Positions 1 to 5,501 of a stretch of 7,010 nt of DNA are shown piece after piece. The DNA is from CAYWLI01 sp964519535. Lineage in GTDB: Bacteria > Desulfobacterota > B13-G15 > RBG-16-54-18. Location: positions 1 to 7,010 of the forward strand of contig CAZFIR010000198.1 in the NCBI GenBank assembly GCA_964519535.1, given 5' to 3'. A program made the translations under genes and the position numbers. The notes beneath the pieces are model-generated. The model was not told the origin of the DNA. It worked only from the letters and a program-made list of their open reading frames with translations, and ran no database searches. Each line of letters opens with the position of its first letter. The first letter of the stretch is position 1.

Positions 1-874
1 AGGCGTCGCCTTTCCCTTTCCCCTTCAGATGCGGGATCCCCTCTCCCTTTAACCTCAATTTTGTATTCCCCGAGGTTCCGGCGGGGATCTTTACCTTTTT
101 GACCCCGTTGAGGGTGGGTACCTCGATGCTCGTCCCTAACGCGGCCTCACTGAAGCGTATCTCACGATCTATATAGATATCATCCCCTTCTCTGCGGAAG
201 AGGGGATGCCTCTGTACCTGTACGCGCACATAGAGGTTGCCAGGTGGTCCTCCACCCGGGCCGCCTTCTCCCTTACCTGCTACCCTCAGTTTTTTCCCCG
301 TGTCGATGCCCGGCGGAATCTTTACGGAGATCTTTTCCACCTTCCCATCCCTTCGGAGGGAGATGAGCTTTTCCGTGCCTGCGGCCGCCTCGTCCAGGGT
401 AATGGTAAGATCAGAGACCATATCCCTCCCCTGAGAGGGCCGGCCGCCTCCGCGGGCGAAATCGGCATAGTCAGCACCCCCTCCAGAGGCATACTGGCCG
501 AAGGGACCGGTAAAGGTGGTATACCGTACCCCTCTCCTTCTTCCACCGCCCCCGCCAAAGAGGACGCTGAAGATATCCGAGGTGCCAAAGCCGGAATCCT
601 TGAATATGTCGCCAATGTCAAATCCCCGAAAGATATCCTCTTGGGAGTAACGCTGGCGGAATCCCTCGGCTCCGAACATATCGTATTGGCGTTTCTTTTC
701 CGGATCGCTGAGCACGGCATAGGCCTCATTGATCTCCTTGAATTTTTCCTCGGCCTCTTTATCCCCCTTGTTTCTATCCGGATGGTACTTCAAGGCCAGC
801 TGGCGATAGGCCTTTTTGATATCCTCAGGGGTTGAGTTTTTGTCTACTCCCAACGTCTTATAGTAGTCTTTCAT
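1..874 (-). CDS. DnaJ-family co-chaperone, CbpA-like (no zinc finger), 3' end beyond window
   Basis: This is a J-domain co-chaperone that should stimulate the ATPase of DnaK/Hsp70 and deliver unfolded clients in the cytoplasm. The reading frame is open from ATG at 874 to the left edge (291 codons plus one base), so the C-terminus is missing. Residues 1-70 are a J domain (MKDYYKTLGV start, HPD at 31-33, FKEINEAYAVLSDPEKRxxYD pattern). Residues 80-147 are a Gly/Phe-rich linker with a GGGGG-RRR stretch. From about 150 the substrate-binding beta domains follow (DLTITLDEAAAGTEK, then IPPGIDTGKKLRVAGKG, then a second domain from RHPLFRREGDD). No CxxCxGxG repeats lie between the linker and the beta domain, so this is a type II (CbpA-like) J-protein rather than canonical DnaJ. 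About 30-40 residues are probably lost at the edge. It lies 30 bp downstream of the ClpX-like gene on the same strand and is probably co-transcribed. The RBS is weak: AGGA only 2 nt from the ATG, with another GGA further up. Confidence 0.95.
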   Translation of the reverse strand, partial: MKDYYKTLGVDKNSTPEDIKKAYRQLALKYHPDRNKGDKEAEEKFKEINEAYAVLSDPEKKRQYDMFGAEGFRQRYSQEDIFRGFDIGDIFKDSGFGTSDIFSVLFGGGGGRRRGVRYTTFTGPFGQYASGGGADYADFARGGGRPSQGRDMVSDLTITLDEAAAGTEKLISLRRDGKVEKISVKIPPGIDTGKKLRVAGKGEGGPGGGPPGNLYVRVQVQRHPLFRREGDDIYIDREIRFSEAALGTSIEVPTLNGVKKVKIPAGTSGNTKLRLKGEGIPHLKGKGKGDA

Positions 875-904
875 GATCCTGTATCGTCCGCGTCGTTATC
901 GATC

Positions 905-2656
905 TTAAGCGCATGCCTCCGTTATTAATCTATTCAGATAGTCCTCGGGATTTTCTACGCCCTGCTTGGAGATGGAGAACGAGCTCACCCCTGCCTTATC
1001 CTTGATCAATTGCAGGGCAGGTTCGAATAGACCGTCCAGATGAGCAAGGATTTCCTTGACATCTTTTCCCTCCCTCACTATCCAGGTCAGCAGGAGATCC
1101 ATGGCTTCGTCATCGAGGGTGATCTCGATACCAAGCCGCTCCAAGAAGGATTTTTCAAAGCCCCTGATCTGGTAATAGGTGGAGATGACTTCCTCCAAGG
1201 CCGAGTTTACGTCCATTTCCTGTGTAATCACCCTCTCTACGACGAGATCAAGGCGGCGATCACTAAAGATAGCCCCATAGCGGCTCAGGAATTCCGTCTT
1301 GCGGGCCTTGATATGGGACTTCATCGCCTCTCTCTCGCGGCCTGCCAGCTCTCGATACCGCCTGAGCCGGTTTTCGTTATGGGGATCGTTGAGCAGCTTT
1401 TTTAATTCTCCCTCAGGGTCCTTGGCCATCTCCTCAGTTACCACAAGCTCCGTGACATCGGTGGAAGGCAGCTTCCTCTCAAACTTGAGGAGGACCTTTT
1501 CGATGGCGCTGATAAGCCCCCTGGCACCGGTGCGTTCTTGATAAGCCATGTGGGCCATTTCCCATAAGGCCTTCTCCTCGAATGTGAGATCGATGCCGTA
1601 TGAGCGGAAGTCTTTCTTTTTGCTGGTAATAATAGGGCCGTGGGGGTTCTTCAGGATGTCATAAAGATCTTGCACCTCCAGTCGATGAAAGATGGCGGCT
1701 ACGGGGAGACGCCCGATAAACTCCGACTCGAATCCGTATGCGATGAGGTCCTCAGCTGAGACATGTTTCAGATATACAGTCTTCTCATCCTTGGATTTGA
1801 TCTCCGCCCCAAAGCCGATCCCCTCTGTGTACAGTCGCTTTTTGATGATATCTTCCAAACCATTAAAGGCACCGCTCATGATAAAGAGGATATTTCTGGT
1901 GTTGATGGTCTTTTTTTCCCGTTTGCCTGTCCGGCGATATTTCTCGATGGCCTCCATCTGGGAAATGGGGTCATGTGGTACCCGCAAGTCCACCTCCGTT
2001 TCCTCCATAGGCTTCAACAAGGCCCGCTGTACACCGGTTCTCGAGACATCGGGTCCAATGATGTTGCCGCTGCTGGCGATCTTGTCGATTTCATCGATGT
2101 ATACAATCCCATATTGGGCGCGCTCTATATCGCCGTTTACTTCGTAAACGAGATCGCGCAGCAGATCCTCAACATCGCCACCCACATATCCTGTCTCGCT
2201 GAATTTGGTGGCATCTCCTTTTACAAAGGGAACGCCGATCTTTTTGGCAATGAGCTTTATCATATAGGTCTTCCCCACGCCGGTGGGGCCGGCCATGATG
2301 ATATTGTTTTTGATGTTTCCTACCCCGGGGTCAGCGCCGCCAGTTTTTTCCGCCATGAATTTTATCTTGTTATAGTGCGTGCAGACCTTGGTTGCCAGGA
2401 TCTCCTTTGCGTCATCCTGTTTGACGATGAAGGAGTTGAGATAAGAGATAAGCTCCTCAGGCTTCATGTCGAAGTTAACCTGGGGTGATGCCTTCTCCGA
2501 TGGTTTGCCCTTTTCGCTCTCTTGTTCAGGGGAGACCTTGGGGATGAGGGTGGAGACTACCAATTTTACTTTATCTCCGTATTTTCTCTCGAGATATCTA
2601 TTCAGTTCCTGCTCCAGTTGTTTTTGGTCAGGTACCTTTTCGTTTGTATCCTCCAT
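905..2656 (-). CDS. ClpX-like AAA+ ATPase, no N-terminal zinc domain, extended C-terminus
   Basis: A HSP100-type protein unfoldase of 583 residues; classical ClpX has about 420. Residues 1-60 are a charged helical and then linker-like segment with no Cys4 zinc-binding domain. The AAA+ core starts near 64 (SFIVKQDDAKEILA matches the ClpX entry helix). Walker A is GPTGVGKT (123-130), pore loop GYVG (156-159), Walker B IVYIDEID (184-191), sensor 1 region ILFIMSGAF (256-264), an IGF ClpP-contact tripeptide (280-282), the arginine-finger box EFIGRLPV (312-319, Arg316) and sensor 2 GAR (377-379). All key ATPase residues look intact. The IGF loop suggests pairing with a ClpP-type peptidase, although none is encoded here. 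Residues about 422-507 are a charged helical linker, and 508-577 resemble the protein's own small domain (353-421). The loop at 221-250, where ClpX has its RKH loop, is longer and basic. ATG 2656 is the first start after an in-frame stop; GGGAGG (2670-2675) lies 13 nt upstream, a rather long spacing. Proteobacterial annotators would probably call it clpX, but the architecture differs, so no symbol is given. Confidence 0.93.
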   Translation of the reverse strand: MEDTNEKVPDQKQLEQELNRYLERKYGDKVKLVVSTLIPKVSPEQESEKGKPSEKASPQVNFDMKPEELISYLNSFIVKQDDAKEILATKVCTHYNKIKFMAEKTGGADPGVGNIKNNIIMAGPTGVGKTYMIKLIAKKIGVPFVKGDATKFSETGYVGGDVEDLLRDLVYEVNGDIERAQYGIVYIDEIDKIASSGNIIGPDVSRTGVQRALLKPMEETEVDLRVPHDPISQMEAIEKYRRTGKREKKTINTRNILFIMSGAFNGLEDIIKKRLYTEGIGFGAEIKSKDEKTVYLKHVSAEDLIAYGFESEFIGRLPVAAIFHRLEVQDLYDILKNPHGPIITSKKKDFRSYGIDLTFEEKALWEMAHMAYQERTGARGLISAIEKVLLKFERKLPSTDVTELVVTEEMAKDPEGELKKLLNDPHNENRLRRYRELAGREREAMKSHIKARKTEFLSRYGAIFSDRRLDLVVERVITQEMDVNSALEEVISTYYQIRGFEKSFLERLGIEITLDDEAMDLLLTWIVREGKDVKEILAHLDGLFEPALQLIKDKAGVSSFSISKQGVENPEDYLNRLITEACA

Positions 2657-2692
2657 GCTTAGTGTGATGCCTCCCGATTAAGATGTAACCCT

Positions 2693-2721
2693 AATATAAC
2701 AATTATTCCTCGCCGTTTCAA
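2693..2721 (-). promoter_or_regulatory. sigma70-type promoter for the ClpX-like/DnaJ operon
   Basis: On the minus strand a -35 box TTGAAA (2716-2721) is separated by exactly 17 bases from a -10 box TATATT (2693-2698). Each box matches five of six consensus bases. The predicted transcription start is near 2686, giving a leader of about 30 nt that contains the GGGAGG ribosome-binding site. No CIRCE (HrcA) repeat and no convincing sigma32 -10 element is visible, so classical heat-shock control is not supported by sequence. Confidence 0.72.
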
Positions 2722-2740
2722 TGGTCCTCCATAATCTTTC

Positions 2741-2770
2741 ATTCTGCATTAACTGTGTAGCGGAAGTCAA
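2741..2770 (-). promoter_or_regulatory. possible second, upstream promoter of the ClpX-like operon
   Basis: On the minus strand TTGACT (2765-2770) is followed after 18 bases by CAGAAT (2741-2746). The -35 box is good (5/6), the -10 box only fair (4/6). It would fire in the same direction as the stronger promoter about 45 bp downstream. This is a pattern match only. Confidence 0.28.
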
Positions 2771-2777
2771 CGGCAGC

Positions 2778-2806
2778 TTTACTTTTGTCCGATAAGAGTA
2801 TATGGT
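2778..2806 (+). promoter_or_regulatory. candidate promoter for the Nudix hydrolase gene
   Basis: TTTACT (2778-2783) and TATGGT (2801-2806) lie 17 bases apart and each matches four of six consensus positions. The predicted start is near 2813, which would put the inverted repeat at 2839-2862 in the 5' leader of the Nudix mRNA. It is the best rightward promoter seen in this intergenic region but is of moderate quality. Confidence 0.42.
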
Positions 2807-2838
2807 ATGGTTATCGTTCCCCTCGGGGATGAGAGAGA

Positions 2839-2862
2839 AACTATCGTCTCAAGACGATAGTT
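2839..2862. repeat. perfect inverted repeat with 11-bp arms upstream of the Nudix gene
   Basis: The arms AACTATCGTCT and AGACGATAGTT flank a two-base centre (CA). As RNA it would fold into a hairpin with a four-base TCAA loop, followed by TTCTTT on the plus strand. As DNA it is a near-palindromic site of the size bound by dimeric regulators. It ends 33 bp before the preferred Nudix ATG. It does not match CIRCE. Operator, leader hairpin or weak terminator are all possible. Confidence 0.6.
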
Positions 2863-2895
2863 CTTTACGTATTGGTGAAGGTACATGGTTGTCAT

Positions 2896-3504
2896 ATGTC
2901 GCGCACAGACCCCAGCAGAGATGATCTGGTAACGGGGATCAAATCGATCCTTGCCGAACGTGAGGTCGAGCGGGTAGCGGCGGCTCCCGGTCTTACGAGG
3001 GCAGCGGTGTTACTCCCTTTGCTCATCAAGGATGGTTCACACCACATCCTCTTTACCAAGAGGACCGATACGGTAAGATTCCATAAGGGTGAGATCTCGT
3101 TCCCAGGAGGAAATTACGACGCCACTGATAAGAATCTCTTGGCTACCGCCCTCAGAGAGACACACGAGGAGATCGGCCTGAAGCCACAGTGCGTGTCCCT
3201 GTTGGGGGCCTTGGATGAGATGATGACCATGACCGACTTTATCGTTTCGCCCTTTGTGGGCCTCATTCCCTATCCCTATCCCTTTGTTCCATCGCCTGAG
3301 GAGATCGATGAGATCATTATCCTCCCCGTTGCCGATTTTAGAAAAGAGGGGGTTTTGAGCGAGGAGTACAGGACGTATAACGAGAGGACTCAGAAGGTGT
3401 CCGTTTACCAATGCGGCGGGCACGTTATCTGGGGGGCAACGGCTCACATCTTGCGGCAATTCCTCGGGCTCATTCCCACTCAGTCCAAAAGCGGGCTCAC
3501 ATGA
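2896..3504 (+). CDS. Nudix hydrolase, CoA pyrophosphatase (NudL/NUDT7-like)
   Basis: A cytoplasmic Nudix enzyme of 202 residues, predicted to cleave the pyrophosphate of coenzyme A or acyl-CoA into 3',5'-ADP and (acyl) phosphopantetheine. The CoA-Nudix signature upstream of the Nudix box is present: LFTKR, then Arg, then Gly, then FPGG (residues 52-72 from this start). It agrees with the family pattern LLTxR[SA]x3Rx3Gx3FPGG except that Thr replaces Ser/Ala. The Nudix box follows with Asp at the early acidic position and ALRETHEEIGL (R87, E88, E91, E92 as metal and catalytic residues). The late WGATAHILRQF segment matches the WGxTAxIlr motif of E. coli NudL. The frame also opens at TTG 2872 and GTG 2875, but no Shine-Dalgarno precedes these. 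ATG 2896 is preferred, although its GAAGG lies 14 nt upstream. The substrate is inferred from the family. The stop overlaps the convergent LOG gene by 8 bp. Confidence 0.93.
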   Translation: MSRTDPSRDDLVTGIKSILAEREVERVAAAPGLTRAAVLLPLLIKDGSHHILFTKRTDTVRFHKGEISFPGGNYDATDKNLLATALRETHEEIGLKPQCVSLLGALDEMMTMTDFIVSPFVGLIPYPYPFVPSPEEIDEIIILPVADFRKEGVLSEEYRTYNERTQKVSVYQCGGHVIWGATAHILRQFLGLIPTQSKSGLT

Positions 3505-4150
3505 TGATCATCCGTTTTATGTATCTGATGATTTCATTGGGGTCATCGATGACCTGAATGATCTCCAGGTCGTCGGGAGAGATATGGCCTACGTGTAGAG
3601 GGGTGTCTTTTAGCCAATTGAGTAATCCCTGCCAGTATTCTTTTTCTACGAGGATGAGGGGAAAGGGTTTGATTTTTTCTGTCTGAATGAGCGTAATTGC
3701 CTCAAAGAGTTCATCAAGGGTTCCTAATCCACCGGGAAAGATGATGTAGGCCACAGCATATTTGATGAACATCATCTTCCGTACGAAGAAATAGCGGAAG
3801 TTCAGGCGGATATTCGTATAGGCGTTGGGAGGCTCTTCGGCCGGGAGATCGATATTGAGCCCCACAGACTTTCCACCCCCCTCCAGGGCCCCTTTATTGG
3901 CGGCCTCCATGATACCCGATCCGCCGCCGGTGATGACATTAAAACCATTTTCCACCAAGCGCTTTGCCAGGTGCTGCGCCTTGTCATAGGTGGGAGTATC
4001 AGGGCTCATGCGCTTAGAGCCAAAGATGCTGACGGCGGGCTGCACCTCCGCCAGGGTCTCGAAGCCTTCGACAAACTCCGAGAGGATCCGAAAGAGCCGC
4101 CAGGAATCCTTAGCGGTGATGTCGTCGATAAGATATTGTCTTTCTGACAT
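3497..4150 (-). CDS. LOG-family (TIGR00730-type) nucleoside monophosphate phosphoribohydrolase-like protein
   Basis: A 217-residue Rossmann-fold protein of the LOG family, often misannotated as lysine decarboxylase. Characterised members hydrolyse the N-glycosidic bond of cytokinin riboside 5'-monophosphates, and several bacterial ones act on AMP or other NMPs. The visible signatures are AVSIFGSKR (39-47), the nucleotide-binding GGGSGIMEAANKGA (75-88), VRKMMF with the conserved Arg-Lys (124-125), and the hallmark PGGLGTLDE (139-147) with catalytic Glu147. The approximately 35-residue N-terminal helical extension before the first strand places it with longer bacterial LOG forms. The start at ATG 4150 is supported by AAAGGA (4156-4161) five bases upstream. 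No neighbour indicates the physiological substrate; nucleotide salvage or clearance of damaged nucleotides is a reasonable guess. It is convergent with the Nudix gene and divergent from the DUF401 operon. Confidence 0.93.
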   Translation of the reverse strand: MSERQYLIDDITAKDSWRLFRILSEFVEGFETLAEVQPAVSIFGSKRMSPDTPTYDKAQHLAKRLVENGFNVITGGGSGIMEAANKGALEGGGKSVGLNIDLPAEEPPNAYTNIRLNFRYFFVRKMMFIKYAVAYIIFPGGLGTLDELFEAITLIQTEKIKPFPLILVEKEYWQGLLNWLKDTPLHVGHISPDDLEIIQVIDDPNEIIRYIKRMIIM

Positions 4151-4185
4151 GGAGTTCCTTTCACATCGTCATTGCAAAATTCATC

Positions 4186-4214
4186 TTGAAAACGCTACAA
4201 CCCGCCTATATTAT
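4186..4214 (+). promoter_or_regulatory. promoter for the DUF401/flavoprotein operon
   Basis: TTGAAA (4186-4191), a 17-base spacer and TATTAT (4209-4214) form a strong sigma70-like promoter, five of six bases in each box. The predicted start is near 4221, about 54 nt before the ATG at 4275. The -35 reads CTTGAAA and GCCTATAT follows it after 13 bases, so a sigma32-like reading is also possible but weaker. Confidence 0.65.
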
Positions 4215-4236
4215 GGCAACGAAGTGCCGAAGTCAA
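4208..4236 (-). promoter_or_regulatory. promoter for the LOG-family gene
   Basis: On the minus strand -35 TTGACT (4231-4236) and -10 TAATAT (4208-4213) lie 17 bases apart (CATAAT with spacer 15 is an alternative -10). The predicted start is near 4201, giving a leader of about 50 nt. Its -10 box overlaps that of the oppositely directed promoter. Confidence 0.55.
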
Positions 4237-4274
4237 CGAGATTGGGAGTAATATCCAATTATGCGGGATGATCG

Positions 4275-5501
4275 ATGGAACTGCTGAAGATAGGTCTCGT
4301 CTTCGCCCTGGTCGTCTTGTTCTTGGTGCGGAGGGTGGAACTGTGGATCACCCTGTGTCTCGGCGGGATCGCCCTCGGTTTTTTATATCGGCTCCCGTTG
4401 GTCGTGATAGGGAAAGAGTTCTTCCTGGGACTCATTGAGCCCCAGACCATACACCTCGTACTCGCCCTCTTGTTCATCCTCGTGCTCAGTGAGATCATGA
4501 AGGAACGGGGGGGGATGCGCAGGATGATCGATTCCTTCGGTGCCATCACCGGAGACCTCCGGGCGGTCGTGGCCTTGTTGCCCGCGATGATAGGGTTGAT
4601 GCCCATTGTGGGGGGTGCCTTGGTCTCGGCCCCCTTGGTGGTCGAGGCATCCGATGCCTTGAAGCTCTCCCCCGAGCGGAAGACCTTTCTCAATTATTGG
4701 TTTCGCCATATCTGGGAGTATTTTCTCCCCACGTATCCTGGTGTGATCCTCGCCGCGGCCCTGCTGGACGTATCCCTGCGTGCAGTCGCTGCCCATCAGT
4801 TTCCTCTCACGATCGCGGCCATAGGGGGGGGAATCGTTTTTGGGTTTCGCGGCGTGGGCAAGGGTGAGGAGGGGAGGGACGGTACAGGGAGGTGGGCAGG
4901 CATAGCGGGTGTCTTTTCCTCCCTCTTCCCTCTGCTGGTGGTCCTGTTCATGGTCATCCTCCTGCACGTCCAATTGGTGTATTCTCTGCTCGTGGCCATC
5001 GGCATAGAGCTCCTGCGTTCGAGGGGGGTGTGGAGGGAGATCAAGGGGATCATCGTGCGAACGGGGCAGTCTGCACAGGTCTTGATCAGCGTGGTCATGG
5101 TCATTTACTTTAAGCAGATGTTGGAGGCCACCCAGGCAGTGGATGGCTTTCATACGGGCCTGCAGCAGCTGGGCGTACCATCTCTTGTCTTATTGATCGT
5201 GCTCCCCTTTTCCATCGGCCTCATGACGGGGTTGACCATCGCCTTTGTCGGCGTTGCCTTCCCGATCCTTGTGCCTATCATCAAGGGTGGGGATAACCTC
5301 CTCGTATATCTGATGCTCGCCTATGCCAGTGGTTATTGCGGGGTATTGCTCTCACCGCTGCATCTTTGTTTGGTCCTCACCAAGGACTATTTTAAGGCGG
5401 AACTGCGGAAGGTCTATCAACTGCTCTTGGCGCCCGTCGGAGTGGTGTGGGGGGTAGCGCTGCTGATCTTTTTCCTCTTTGCCGTCGGTATAGGGACATG
5501 A
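4275..5501 (+). CDS. DUF401-family polytopic membrane protein (putative transporter)
   Basis: A very hydrophobic 408-residue inner-membrane protein with roughly 10-11 predicted membrane segments (for example 4-18, 22-38, 60-74, 97-121, 152-167, 176-191, 213-232, 267-279, 301-334, 341-359, 383-405). It resembles the DUF401 family, which belongs with the ion-transporter superfamily; no substrate is known to me. Family-like segments are LMPIVGGALVSAPLV (108-122) and GLMTGLTIAFVGVAFPIL (315-332), which occupy equivalent places in the two halves. The late LLSPLHLCLVLTKDYF (358-373) with a His and Cys near a membrane boundary is also characteristic. A soluble loop rich in Gly and charge (191-207) divides the protein. 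ATG 4275 is the first start after an in-frame TGA at 4269; the RBS is only a weak GGGA. Its TGA overlaps the ATG of the next gene (ATGA), so the two are probably translationally coupled. Confidence 0.87.
   Translation: MELLKIGLVFALVVLFLVRRVELWITLCLGGIALGFLYRLPLVVIGKEFFLGLIEPQTIHLVLALLFILVLSEIMKERGGMRRMIDSFGAITGDLRAVVALLPAMIGLMPIVGGALVSAPLVVEASDALKLSPERKTFLNYWFRHIWEYFLPTYPGVILAAALLDVSLRAVAAHQFPLTIAAIGGGIVFGFRGVGKGEEGRDGTGRWAGIAGVFSSLFPLLVVLFMVILLHVQLVYSLLVAIGIELLRSRGVWREIKGIIVRTGQSAQVLISVVMVIYFKQMLEATQAVDGFHTGLQQLGVPSLVLLIVLPFSIGLMTGLTIAFVGVAFPILVPIIKGGDNLLVYLMLAYASGYCGVLLSPLHLCLVLTKDYFKAELRKVYQLLLAPVGVVWGVALLIFFLFAVGIGT

Noticed and set aside
206..835. 209-codon plus-strand open frame
   Set aside because: It is antisense to the J-protein gene, whose reading is unambiguous; the translated protein has no recognisable motif and is an artefact of codon use on the other strand.
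1763..2488. 241-codon plus-strand open frame inside the ClpX-like gene
   Set aside because: It lies opposite the intact Walker A/B region of the AAA+ gene and shows no family motif of its own; long antisense frames are common over GC-biased genes.
2657..2871. CIRCE or sigma32 heat-shock control of the chaperone operon
   Set aside because: No TTAGCACTC-N9-GAGTGCTAA repeat is present, and the CTTGAG and CCCC stretches on the minus strand are about 19 bases apart and do not form a proper sigma32 promoter.
2872..2895. TTG/GTG upstream starts for the Nudix gene
   Set aside because: No Shine-Dalgarno sequence precedes them and the added residues match nothing in the family; the ATG at 2896 is preferred, though not proven.
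4383..5153. 256-codon minus-strand open frame opposite DUF401
   Set aside because: Extremely rich in His, Asp, Gln and Pro, as expected for the complement of a hydrophobic membrane gene; no motif and no plausible RBS.
5447..5497. 17-codon N-terminal extension of the flavoprotein from GTG
   Set aside because: It would overlap the DUF401 coding region by 55 bases and adds residues before a textbook dinucleotide-binding start; ATG 5498 with the ATGA overlap is much better.
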